From assembly GCA_902770965.1 (NCBI GenBank), contig CACXUY010000020.1:1-64000 (forward strand): a stretch of 64,000 nucleotides of DNA, given 5' to 3'. How positions within the stretch are numbered: position 1 is the stretch's first letter; each line of letters starts with the position of its first letter. The notes beneath the pieces were generated by a model. It made no database searches and had not been told where the DNA came from. It saw nothing but the letters and a program-made list of their open reading frames with translations. This DNA is from an uncultured Lachnospiraceae bacterium. GTDB taxonomy: Bacteria; Bacillota; Clostridia; Lachnospirales; Lachnospiraceae. The position numbers and the translations under genes are program-made. This document shows positions 52,086-60,400 of this stretch, piece by piece.

Positions 52086-52280
52086 CAGCAGCTTCGTGCT
52101 TCGAAGCTTCACCTCATCGTCGGGCTTTCTTGCTTCAACAGACACTTAGAGTGCGCGTCAATACCCGACTTCTGCCCATGATAGCAAAGTGCGGCGAACT
52201 TTTCAAGCTCTGTGACGTTTTTAATGAATAATATGTAGGTTAAATCTGGAAAAATGCCTGCCATCTCCTCAGGTTTTATT

Positions 52281-52309
52281 TTGACAATGAAACCAACTGA
52301 TGATATCAT
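52281..52309 (+). promoter_or_regulatory. Promoter of ddh
   Basis: TTGACA (52281-52286), 17-nt spacer, TATCAT (52304-52309), about 31 nt before the start codon. Confidence 0.8.
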
Positions 52310-52340
52310 TGAAAATGATTTTTTCAGAAAGGAGAAAACT

Positions 52341-53327
52341 ATGAGTATCCGGATCGGTATTTTAGGTTATGGCAATCTTGGCCGCGGCGTTGAGAGCGCG
52401 GTGATGCAGAATCCTGACATGGAGCTTGTCGGCGTTTTCACCCGCAGAAACCCTTCGAGCATCCAGCTCAAGACAGAAGGAGTCCCCGTACTGAAGGCAG
52501 ACGAGCTTCCTGCATGGAAGGATAAGATCGATGTCCTGGTCCTCTGCGGAGGCAGCGCGACCGACTTAGCTACACAGACTCCCGCATATGCCGGTATGTT
52601 CAACGTTATAGACAGCTATGATACCCACGCGAACATCCCCGCCCATTTCAATGACGTGGATTCCGCCGCGAAGGCAGGAGGCAAGACAGCCCTCATAAGC
52701 TGCGGATGGGATCCAGGCATGTTCTCCCTCAACAGGCTGTACTCCGAGTGCATCCTCAGCGAAGGCGCATCTTATACATTCTGGGGAAAGGGCGTCAGTC
52801 AGGGTCACTCCGACGCGATACGCCGCATAGAAGGCGTGGCTGACGCAAGGCAGTATACTATCCCCGTCGAGAGCGCGGTTGAAGCTGTCCGCTCCGGCAG
52901 CAACCCTGAACTCACTACCAGACAGAAGCATACACGTGAGTGCTTCGTAGTCGCCAAGGAAGGGGCAGACAAGGCGAGGATCGAGAACGAGATAAAGACG
53001 ATGCCCAACTACTTCGCTGATTACGACACCACGGTGCATTTTATCAGCCAGGAGGAGCTTGACCGCGATCACAAAGGTCTTCCTCATGGCGGTTATGTCA
53101 TCCGCACAGGCGTGACAGGAGTGAACAAAGAGAACAAGCACGTCATCGAGTACAAGCTCAAGCTTGATTCTAACCCTGAATTCACCGGCAGCGTCCTTGT
53201 CTGCTACGCCAGGGCCATCTTCAGGCTTGCTTCTGAAGGCCGCACCGGCTGCATGACAGTATTCGATATTGCGCCCGCTTACCTTTCCGCCAGGAGCGGA
53301 GAGGAACTCAGGGCGAAGATGCTGTGA
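52341..53327 (+). CDS. ddh: meso-Diaminopimelate dehydrogenase
   Basis: A 328-aa NADPH enzyme making meso-diaminopimelate from tetrahydrodipicolinate in one step, a shortcut to lysine and peptidoglycan precursors. The start MSIRIGILGYGNLGRGVE at 52341 follows AAAGGAG; an in-frame extension upstream covers the promoter and is rejected. DSYDTHANIP, SCGWDPGMFSLNR and the C-terminal HVIEYKLKLDSNPEFT segment fit the family. Confidence 0.96.
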   Translation: MSIRIGILGYGNLGRGVESAVMQNPDMELVGVFTRRNPSSIQLKTEGVPVLKADELPAWKDKIDVLVLCGGSATDLATQTPAYAGMFNVIDSYDTHANIPAHFNDVDSAAKAGGKTALISCGWDPGMFSLNRLYSECILSEGASYTFWGKGVSQGHSDAIRRIEGVADARQYTIPVESAVEAVRSGSNPELTTRQKHTRECFVVAKEGADKARIENEIKTMPNYFADYDTTVHFISQEELDRDHKGLPHGGYVIRTGVTGVNKENKHVIEYKLKLDSNPEFTGSVLVCYARAIFRLASEGRTGCMTVFDIAPAYLSARSGEELRAKML

Positions 53328-53347
53328 TCGAATAATATGAAAACATA

Positions 53348-53384
53348 AGACGTGGGCGGTCGGCCAAACTGCCCACGTCTCGTA
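53348..53384. terminator. Terminator between ddh and traX
   Basis: A 10-bp perfect stem AGACGTGGGC/GCCCACGTCT with a 13-nt loop, between convergent genes. T-tracts are weak. Confidence 0.65.
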
Positions 53385-53394
53385 TATAGTTTAA

Positions 53395-54234
53395 TCAAAG
53401 TATAAGCTTCAAAGTCCAGAGAATGAATTGATGCGCAGGATAAAAGATCCTGTAAAAGATACGGAAATCCTTGCCGTTATAGCCCCTCTCTCCTTGATAC
53501 GCAGCTGCCAGAGGCATGCCAAAGGATGCCCATGTATTCCTCTTATACCAACGAAAATACCAGTTTATATTATCTATGAAGGACTGCATACTAATCCCGG
53601 CGCGATGATGAACCTCAACCCATTCAACGGCTACAAAGACCAACGTCATGATGACCAGATAGGCAAGCCGCGTCGGATAATCCTTGTCATAAAACTTATC
53701 AAAATAGAGCTTATAGATCATGATGAGCAGGATACCGCTCCCAGAGTAGCCGATATGGAAGCAATAGCATACCGCTATAGCGGCTGCCCATACTACGGCG
53801 CGGAGCGCAACTGACAGACAGGAAGGAATAACGAAAGAATCGATGCTGCGGCCTGACGAAGCGTTGCCGTCCGGTGAATTCCTTCCGTCTTTCGGGGTAT
53901 GATCTCTTATCCATCCGGTGACCGTCAGGGCTGCCATAGCGATAAAGAATTGCAGGACCTGATTCTGTGCGTCCCAGTCGACCGGCACACCTTCCGACAT
54001 CAAGTCGTAGGTAAACTCTGATACGACAGCAAGAAGAAGCAGGCGCAGGAGATACCTCCTCAAGCCTCCTTCTTTTTTTCTGACATGATAATAACCGTTG
54101 ACTATGAGAAATGCGTAAAGCGGAAAGGCTATCCTCCCAATACACCTCAAAAAAGGGTCAATCGAAAAGACCACCTGTATATGGTCCAAGAGCATCGTGA
54201 CCATAGCTGTCAGCTCAAGCACGAAAACGGTCAT
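53395..54234 (-). CDS. TraX-family membrane protein
   Basis: A 279-aa protein with seven or more hydrophobic helices and the TraX pattern: MTVFVLELTAMVTMLLDHI, GRIAFPLYAFLIVNGY and RLLLLAVVSEFTYDL. The C-terminus is KNTWASFGMP and further helices. TraX acetylates pilin in F plasmids, but chromosomal relatives are widespread and probably acetylate other substrates such as surface polymers. No conjugation genes are nearby. The start follows AGGAGGAG at somewhat long spacing. Confidence 0.88.
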   Translation of the reverse strand: MTVFVLELTAMVTMLLDHIQVVFSIDPFLRCIGRIAFPLYAFLIVNGYYHVRKKEGGLRRYLLRLLLLAVVSEFTYDLMSEGVPVDWDAQNQVLQFFIAMAALTVTGWIRDHTPKDGRNSPDGNASSGRSIDSFVIPSCLSVALRAVVWAAAIAVCYCFHIGYSGSGILLIMIYKLYFDKFYDKDYPTRLAYLVIMTLVFVAVEWVEVHHRAGISMQSFIDNINWYFRWYKRNTWASFGMPLAAAYQGERGYNGKDFRIFYRIFYPAHQFILWTLKLIL

Positions 54235-54312
54235 GGATGAAATCTCCTCCTATCTTCACTATACGTACTTGCCCCACTGCTCCCGGCACGTAGCCTGGAA
54301 CAAAAAACAATA

Positions 54313-54343
54313 GGGTATGGACTGAAACTCCATACCCCAAAAA
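54313..54343 (-). terminator. Terminator of tRNA-Gly
   Basis: GGGTATGGA/TCCATACCC 9-bp stem followed on the minus strand by CTATTGTTTTTTG. Confidence 0.8.
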
Positions 54344-54350
54344 AAGAAAG

Positions 54351-54422
54351 AGCGCGAGACGGGATTCGAACCCGCGGCCCCTACCTTGGCAAGGTAATGC
54401 TCCACCACTGAGCCACTCGCGC
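54351..54422 (-). tRNA. tRNA-Gly (GCC anticodon)
   Basis: A 72-nt cloverleaf on the minus strand: acceptor GCGCGAG/CTCGCGC, D-arm GGCTCAGTGGTGGAGC, anticodon arm ACCTTGCCAAGGT, T-arm with GGGTTCGAATCCC. The CCA end is not encoded. Confidence 0.96.
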
Positions 54423-54446
54423 ATCGTGCTCACAAGCACGTATGAT

Positions 54447-54475
54447 ATAGTAACTCAGCTTTTCTAAATTGTCAA
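54447..54475 (-). promoter_or_regulatory. Promoter of tRNA-Gly
   Basis: TTGACA (54470-54475), 17-nt spacer, TACTAT (54447-54452) on the minus strand. Confidence 0.7.
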
Positions 54476-54610
54476 GCACATTTTCAAAATTTTCTGCGGC
54501 AGCTTATCAAGATTTATTAACATAAATCCTTATTATTTCGGCCAAATTCCGTATTAATACTTGAAGCAAACAATTCATTAGACCATGGAGTGTGAATATT
54601 AAAATTGTTG

Positions 54611-54639
54611 TTGCACAATATCGTCAAATACGATATTAT
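54611..54639 (+). promoter_or_regulatory. Promoter of the phosphoribosyltransferase-like gene
   Basis: TTGCAC (54611-54616), 17-nt spacer, TATTAT (54634-54639); the spacer contains the inverted repeat ATATCGT/ACGATAT. Confidence 0.65.
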
Positions 54640-54699
54640 ACAGTTATATGATTGTCCACAGATTGCTGTGGGAAAACATAGAAGAAAGGAGAGCTATTC

Positions 54700-55341
54700 A
54701 TGATAGGATCATCGACAACAGTTTCCTGTTCACGCAACCCCAGAATCACGGTAAAGGATATTCCCGGCCATTTTGCTCTGACATACTCTCATACCAACGC
54801 ATATGTGGATATCGTGGAAGTCAAACGAAGCATGAAAATGGCAGCTGATGCCGCTGCAATACTTGCCGAAGCGTACGCATACGCGCTCCAGATTGATACG
54901 ATCGTCGCTATGGACGGAACGGAGATACTTGGAGCTTTCCTGGCGGAAAGTCTTGTCAGGGGAAACAGGCACGCTGTAGATCAGAATTCGGATATTCACG
55001 TGGTTACTCCTGAGCTTGAGAATTCAACCCAGATGATTTTCCGTGATAATCTGCAGCCCATGATCCGGGGGAAGAAGTCTCTGGTCCTCTGCGGTTCGCT
55101 GCTGACCGGTATCAAGGTCAAGAAGGCTATGGAATGCGTAAAATGGTATGGCGGCACCATCGTTGGCGTCGCGGCAGTCTTCTCGATACTGGATGAGATC
55201 GGAGGAATACCGGTTCAGTCCCTCTTCGGAAAGCAAGATTTCCCCGGTTATCAGTCATGGGATGGTGCCGAATGCCCGCTCTGCAAGAGCGGCCAGAAGA
55301 TCGACGCTCTGGCAAACTGCTACGGCTATTCCAGGCTGTGA
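54700..55341 (+). CDS. Phosphoribosyltransferase-like protein
   Basis: A 213-aa protein with the layout of type I phosphoribosyltransferases: a central hydrophobic strand and a loop at KSLVLCGSLLTGIKVKKAME where the PRPP motif would be. The usual two acidic residues before the loop are replaced by CGS, so PRPP binding is doubtful. The C-terminus has CPLCKSG, a CxxC pair possibly binding metal. It resembles orotate PRTase relatives in overall layout only. AAAGGAG precedes the start. Confidence 0.6.
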   Translation: MIGSSTTVSCSRNPRITVKDIPGHFALTYSHTNAYVDIVEVKRSMKMAADAAAILAEAYAYALQIDTIVAMDGTEILGAFLAESLVRGNRHAVDQNSDIHVVTPELENSTQMIFRDNLQPMIRGKKSLVLCGSLLTGIKVKKAMECVKWYGGTIVGVAAVFSILDEIGGIPVQSLFGKQDFPGYQSWDGAECPLCKSGQKIDALANCYGYSRL

Positions 55342-55442
55342 TGCCCATCATTCCCAGTCAATAGAGCTTCTGCAGCGACAGTCGGTGTTCCTTGATGATG
55401 ACGCTGCTGCGGCAATATATACGTTCTTATGTGTAAATATTC

Positions 55443-55468
55443 AGCACCCCGAGTCCGGGGTGCTTTTA
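55443..55468 (+). repeat. Family B remnant joined to family A copy 4
   Basis: AGCACCCC-GAGTCC-GGGGTGCT is a perfect 8-bp hairpin equal to the two outer boundaries of family B brought together, followed by TTTTA. It may also end the upstream transcript. The rest of 55342-55442 has no recognised feature. Confidence 0.55.
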
Positions 55469-55598
55469 CTTTAGAAGTCGGCCCCCTGCGAAGCAGGGTG
55501 GCCATATAGGGATGCATTCATACACGCATGTATGCTGCAACGACTTCTACACGTCGTGGCAGCAGTTGTGGCAGCACAGGCGTGCTATGGATGTTTAT
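55469..55598 (+). repeat. Repeat family A, copy 4
   Basis: Almost identical to copy 3 (25031-25156) through the ACGAC/GTCGT palindrome, then with a short duplication of TGTGGCAGCA. It lies between the PRTase-like gene and the convergent EAL-domain gene. Confidence 0.85.
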
Positions 55599-55615
55599 TT
55601 TGTTATTAGCAAGGT

Positions 55616-58600
55616 TCACTGCGCAGCGACGTTATTTTTCAGTATCTTCCTCTCAAACTCATAAGCCGGAAGCGGGCGTGAGAAATAATAACCCTGCACG
55701 ATTTCACAGCCCAGCTTTCTTAGCAGCTGCAGCTGGCTTTCGGTCTCAACGCCCTCCGCAATAACCGGAATCTTCAGGTTCTTCGCTATACCAAGGATCA
55801 ACGCGACCAGCTGAGTGTCTTTGTAGTCTTGGTCCATATTTCTGACAAATTCCCTGTCCATCTTCAGCACGTCTATCGGCATGGAGGACAGCATGTTCAG
55901 CGAAGAATAACCCGTTCCGAAATCATCCATCTCCACCTCATAGCCCTTGCGCCGCAGATTTTCAACAACACTGATCACCTGGTCGGCGTTCTCTGTATAG
56001 GCAGATTCGGTCACCTCGAGCTTGAAGGCTTCGTGGTCAAGTCCGTTGCTTGCCAGTATCCCGTCAAGTATGTTCTCCAGATCAGGGTCAAATACGTCCA
56101 CTCGGGAAAGATTGACGGAAACAGGTATCGTCACACCGTACTCCGATTTCCATAGTGATATCTGTCTCGCCGCTTCCCTCCATACAAACTGATCGAGCAG
56201 TCTTATCTGGCCATTCTTCTCAAAGAGCGGAATGAAATCGCCAGGCGAAATCATCCCTAGCTCTGGATGATTCCAGCGTATGAGAGCCTCCGCGCTCGCA
56301 AGCCTGGGAGGGTCTGCCTGAATGTCATATTTTGGCTGATAATATACCTCGAACTCTCCTGCATCCAAGGCATGTCGCAGCTCACTTACAAGACGCTGTT
56401 CATAATTCTCACGTTTATTCACGCTCTCATCATATATGATCAGATGCTCCTTATAGTGACCGCGGGCCATGTTGCAGGCAGTCCTCGCCATATCAAACTG
56501 CTGCTCGGGCTCGAGCTTCTTCCTGTAAGCCATCACCCCCATGCGTAGTCTGATGTTTACGTTCGGCGCCAGTTCATCCATCCTTGCCTGGAGCCTGTCA
56601 AAAATCTCCTGATAATTATCAGTGTGCCTGCAATAGATATCGAAGCGGTCAGCTTCAAATCGTCCCGCTATCCCATTGGTTTCCTTCGAGACCGCTACGA
56701 GCTCATCCCCGATAGCGCGGAGTATCTGGTCACCCATATCCCTTCCATGGAGCGCATTGATCGAATGGAACTGTTCTATATTGAAGACGATCGCATCCAT
56801 GGGTATCTCCGGATGGTCTCGGTACATTTGTTCCGCGTATTGGAAGAAATATTTCCGATTATACAGACCCGTGAGGTCATCTGTTTCTGTTGCGGAGATA
56901 AGGAGCTTCGCCCTCCTTGCCGCGCGCATGTTCTGCACGAGCAAAACCGATATCACAAGCAGCACGACTGTTACAGCTAAAAGCACCAGCGGCATATGAT
57001 CTTCAAGATAATCCATAAATGTCAGCTTCGCGTCCTCGGTAATATAATGCGCCAATGCCGCGTTCACCGCGGAACTTGAAACCATGCCCGTGGCCTTTGC
57101 CAGGATGGAATATAGCTCTATATCTCCTTTTTTTACCGCCAGGCAATAGTCCATTTTTGTTCCTATTGAAAAGGTCGTGAGATGGTATTTCTCACACAGC
57201 CTGGCTATATTGTTGAAACGATAGTTGCTTATCACCAGGCAGTCCGCGTCTCCGGAGGACACAGCCTTCAGGCATTCCTCCGTATTTGCCCTGTATACCC
57301 GTTCCCAGTCAGGATGACGTTCGGCAAGAAAGGCTTCATAATTAGTGTTGCGATCATTGACCGCTACCCTCACATTTCTATTCATCCTAAAAATGTTAGG
57401 ATCGGAAATGCGGACTATGGCACACATCTCGGTGTCCAGCAGAGCAGGCGTCATCACTGTTCCTTCCATCTCTGCTTCGTAACCGCTCAGATTGGCCGGA
57501 AATACGCAGTCTACCTCTCCTTTTTTTAACGCCGTCATGGCGTCCCCGGCTGTTGGATATGCGATAGCGTCAAATTTTATACGGACATTCGGCAGACATT
57601 CCTCCGCCAGAAGAAGATAATCCTTCAGTACACCGGTCAATTCCCCTGTTTCCTTGTCGGCCGAACACAGCGCCAAATAATTGTCCTGATAACCAACCCT
57701 TATGGTTCCGTGTTTCGACAGCCATTCTGTCTCACTCGAAGAAAGAGCCGCGTTAGCTCCGGCTTTACGGATGTACTTCTCATACATCCGTATATTGTAG
57801 AAACGATTTTCATCCTGAATCCGACTCATAGCAGTATTCAGATCCGCAAGAAGATCAGGGCGATCATTGCGGACGGCAAAATAATAATCAGAAGACCCGA
57901 CCTTGCATACCGGCACCGCCCGGCTCGGATCCATAAAAGAATCTACCGTGACATAGGCATCGATCTCGCCATTCTCCATCATCCGCAGGGATTCTTCCTC
58001 AGAGCTTGTCATCATGATCAATTCGGTATCAACCCCATTGTGCTCGGCCCACTCTTTATAATAATCTACCTGGACGCTGCCCTTGTTCACCCCGATTTTT
58101 TTCCCGTTAAAAGTCGAATAATCTGATGCCAGAATCCGCTGATTTCCTTGAGCTACGAATATGTAGTACTCCTCAGTACCCATAGGAAGATACGAGAACA
58201 GCATAAGCTCTTCCCTCTTAGGAGTTGATGAAACATCGCTCATCAAGTCGATCTTGCCTTCTATAAGCATCTCCAATAAATCCGGCCAGCTCCCCTCAAC
58301 ATATTCGTATGTCCAGCCATTATATGACGCCAGCTTCAGCTGATATTCGTAGGCATAACCGGAACGACGGCCATATTCATCAAAATAGTTATAAGATGAA
58401 TCATACCAGCCGACCCTCACGACCTTAGTGCCAGTCTCTTGTCCGGATGCGGTCCCTTGTCCGGATGCGGTCCCTTGTCCGGATGCGGTCCCTTGTCCGG
58501 ATGCGGTCCCTTGCCCGTATGCGGTCCCTTGTCCGGATGTAGTTTCTTGTCCAAATGCGGTTTCTTGTCCAAATGCGGTTACAAACGCAGATGAGAGCAT

Positions 58601-58771
58601 CATCAGCGTCACGCAAATAAGAGGCACCATTGCTTTTTTGATCGTTTTGATATGCCTGACATGGATTGAAGCTTTTGTTTTTGAATAATGATCGAGAGCT
58701 ATAAGTGTCATGATCCTCTGAATATGTTTGATACGGAGCGGCTGCTTCTCTTCTGATGGACGTATAGACAT
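55616..58771 (-). CDS. Sensor protein with two solute-binding domains, degenerate GGDEF and EAL
   Basis: A 1051-aa membrane sensor. A signal/anchor helix (about 48-66) is followed by a Gly-Gln-rich six-residue repeat of eight units. Two bacterial solute-binding (SBP_bac_3) domains lie at about 120-330 and 355-570, then a membrane helix (LLAVTVVLLVISVLLVQ). The GGDEF site is degenerate (RFEADRF), so cyclase activity is unlikely. The EAL phosphodiesterase looks intact: AEALIRWNHPE, KLEVTES, EMDDFGTGYSS, VIAEGVETE. It probably lowers cyclic di-GMP in response to an external amino acid or similar ligand. AAAGGAC precedes the start. Confidence 0.88.
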   Translation of the reverse strand: MSIRPSEEKQPLRIKHIQRIMTLIALDHYSKTKASIHVRHIKTIKKAMVPLICVTLMMLSSAFVTAFGQETAFGQETTSGQGTAYGQGTASGQGTASGQGTASGQGTASGQETGTKVVRVGWYDSSYNYFDEYGRRSGYAYEYQLKLASYNGWTYEYVEGSWPDLLEMLIEGKIDLMSDVSSTPKREELMLFSYLPMGTEEYYIFVAQGNQRILASDYSTFNGKKIGVNKGSVQVDYYKEWAEHNGVDTELIMMTSSEEESLRMMENGEIDAYVTVDSFMDPSRAVPVCKVGSSDYYFAVRNDRPDLLADLNTAMSRIQDENRFYNIRMYEKYIRKAGANAALSSSETEWLSKHGTIRVGYQDNYLALCSADKETGELTGVLKDYLLLAEECLPNVRIKFDAIAYPTAGDAMTALKKGEVDCVFPANLSGYEAEMEGTVMTPALLDTEMCAIVRISDPNIFRMNRNVRVAVNDRNTNYEAFLAERHPDWERVYRANTEECLKAVSSGDADCLVISNYRFNNIARLCEKYHLTTFSIGTKMDYCLAVKKGDIELYSILAKATGMVSSSAVNAALAHYITEDAKLTFMDYLEDHMPLVLLAVTVVLLVISVLLVQNMRAARRAKLLISATETDDLTGLYNRKYFFQYAEQMYRDHPEIPMDAIVFNIEQFHSINALHGRDMGDQILRAIGDELVAVSKETNGIAGRFEADRFDIYCRHTDNYQEIFDRLQARMDELAPNVNIRLRMGVMAYRKKLEPEQQFDMARTACNMARGHYKEHLIIYDESVNKRENYEQRLVSELRHALDAGEFEVYYQPKYDIQADPPRLASAEALIRWNHPELGMISPGDFIPLFEKNGQIRLLDQFVWREAARQISLWKSEYGVTIPVSVNLSRVDVFDPDLENILDGILASNGLDHEAFKLEVTESAYTENADQVISVVENLRRKGYEVEMDDFGTGYSSLNMLSSMPIDVLKMDREFVRNMDQDYKDTQLVALILGIAKNLKIPVIAEGVETESQLQLLRKLGCEIVQGYYFSRPLPAYEFERKILKNNVAAQ
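58428..58580 (-). repeat. In-frame 18-bp repeat encoding GQGTAS units
   Basis: Eight 18-bp units within the EAL gene, the central ones identical, encode a Gly-Gln-Gly-Thr-Ala-Ser-like linker between the signal region and the first solute-binding domain. Copy number could vary without shifting the frame. Confidence 0.85.
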
Positions 58772-58992
58772 ACCACTTGTCCTTTCTGTAATGGCTTTGA
58801 GATCTGTACGTATTTCGATACCAAGCTTGCCGTTTAGGCTTCGATATGTATAGTTAAATAAAAAATGTACGATTATTAATTTATTATATCAAAAATACTG
58901 TCGTATTTCTACCCCAAAAATAACTAAATCTATATATAAAATTTGTTGTATTTTCTTTATTATTAAATAGAAATGACTTTATAATTTAGAAA
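58772..58992. other. AT-rich intergenic region without genes
   Basis: Strongly AT-rich gap between two signalling genes. It should contain the promoter of the EAL gene (a TATAAT-like box near 58885 on the minus strand) but no convincing -35 partner. No gene is seen. Confidence 0.4.
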
Positions 58993-59033
58993 GGCAGAAA
59001 AGGAGCAACCGCAATTACCGCTCCATTTCTGCC
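58993..59033 (-). terminator. Terminator of the partner-switch operon
   Basis: On the minus strand GGCAGAAA-GGAGC pairs with GCTCC-TTTCTGCC (13-14 bp, one mismatch) and is followed by TTTCTAAATT. It lies 38 nt after the PAS-HD stop codon. Confidence 0.75.
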
Positions 59034-59071
59034 CAATGCAAGAATCTGATGTTTTTAACAATAGTTACGGT

Positions 59072-60370
59072 TTATGTATTATTATCCCTTTCCCAGGCGT
59101 GGCTTTTTTTGAATGCTTCGAGCAATTCGCCGTCCAATGAGCCTTCTTTGACCATGCTGTCCAGGATCTTCCACGCTTTTTCAATGGGTATAGAAGGCTT
59201 ATACGGCCTGTCCTTCGCCGTAAGCGCCTCAAAGATATCCAGGATCGTAAGCAGCCGGACCTCTTTGGGTATCTCGCTCCCCAGAATACCGTTCGGATAG
59301 CCTCCACCCTGCAGGAATTCATGATGCGCGGCCGCCCATCTAGGCACATCCTTATATTCGACAGGGAAACTCACCTGATTCAATATGTTCCAGGTCGAAG
59401 AGGCGTGTCCCTGCATAATGCTGCGTTCCTCCGCCGTCAGAGTGCCTTTACGTATAGACAGCATCGCGATTTCGTCATCTGTCAGCAACCGCTGATTCTT
59501 CCCGTTCTCATCCACAAAGGTTTCGGATGACAGGCATCTGACCTTAAGCAGATCCGCGTCCGGCAGATAGCCGATCATATTGACATGCACGATGAATGTA
59601 TATTCATCGTCAGCAGCATCTACTTTCTTCAAATATTCCTCTTCGGAAATACGCCCTTCAAGCATAGCTATTTTGTAAAGGAGCTTTATCTTAATAAAAC
59701 GTTCCTTGATCACTTCGATCCTTGGACCCAGCCTTGTCGCCTTATCCATGATCTCAAGAGGAACCGTCAGTTTTCCTATATCATGGAGACCGACGCTCAT
59801 AATGAACTCACTCCGCTGGCTGTCGTCATAATTCCACGGATTGCCGTTTGCCTCCATCCAATCAAGAAAGGCTTCGGCCATATCCACCATATTTCTGGTA
59901 TGATTTCCGGTATAATGAGACCGTTCGTCAATAGCTATGGAAAGGGCTTTGACCAGAGAGTGAAGCAGCTTTTCGATATCCTGCGCATAGCGCAGCTTAA
60001 GCTCTGACAGCTCCGTAATATCACCGAAGACGATGATCGTACCCATTTTCCGGTTCTCATGAAAAAGCATTGACGTAACCATGTAAAGCTGCTTCGTCTG
60101 GCTCCCATTATTCCATGAAACGATTTTTTCATGCTTGGAATCCGGGTCATACATAGCATCCAGTACGGCCTGATTAAAGACATCATTGGCCTTATCCTTC
60201 ATGAATACCCTTATGTATTTCTTCCCAAGCACTTCATCTTTTGTTTTCCCAAGAATCCTTTCGGCAGCAGGATTAATCGAATCAATGACGCCTCCCATAT
60301 TGATCGTCATGACTCCCTCGGACATATCCCTGATGATGCTCTCATTGATCCGCTCACGATTCTCGTTCAT
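59072..60370 (-). CDS. PAS domain protein with HD-GYP-like phosphohydrolase domain
   Basis: A 432-aa cytoplasmic protein. The start MNENRERINESII at 60370 follows AAAGGGTGG; a GTG 12 nt earlier is possible. A PAS domain (EGVMTINMGGVIDSINPAAERIL) covers about 20-130. The HD part has HTRNM, HDIGKL and HHEFLQGGGYPNG, recalling HD-GYP cyclic-dinucleotide phosphodiesterases. About 85 extra residues separate HDIGK from the HHE-GYP segment. It is last in the operon after SpoIIE phosphatase, 30 nt away. Cyclic di-GMP hydrolysis is likely but not certain. Confidence 0.82.
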   Translation of the reverse strand: MNENRERINESIIRDMSEGVMTINMGGVIDSINPAAERILGKTKDEVLGKKYIRVFMKDKANDVFNQAVLDAMYDPDSKHEKIVSWNNGSQTKQLYMVTSMLFHENRKMGTIIVFGDITELSELKLRYAQDIEKLLHSLVKALSIAIDERSHYTGNHTRNMVDMAEAFLDWMEANGNPWNYDDSQRSEFIMSVGLHDIGKLTVPLEIMDKATRLGPRIEVIKERFIKIKLLYKIAMLEGRISEEEYLKKVDAADDEYTFIVHVNMIGYLPDADLLKVRCLSSETFVDENGKNQRLLTDDEIAMLSIRKGTLTAEERSIMQGHASSTWNILNQVSFPVEYKDVPRWAAAHHEFLQGGGYPNGILGSEIPKEVRLLTILDIFEALTAKDRPYKPSIPIEKAWKILDSMVKEGSLDGELLEAFKKSHAWERDNNT

Positions 60371-60400
60371 AGTACAGTCCACCCTTTCTGCTTCTTTGCC

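Noticed and set aside
53395..54234. TraX as evidence for a conjugative element
   Set aside because: No relaxase, type IV secretion or integrase genes are present; chromosomal TraX relatives are common.
54215..54439. Minus-strand open frame covering tRNA-Gly
   Set aside because: It is the tRNA gene and its terminator read as protein.
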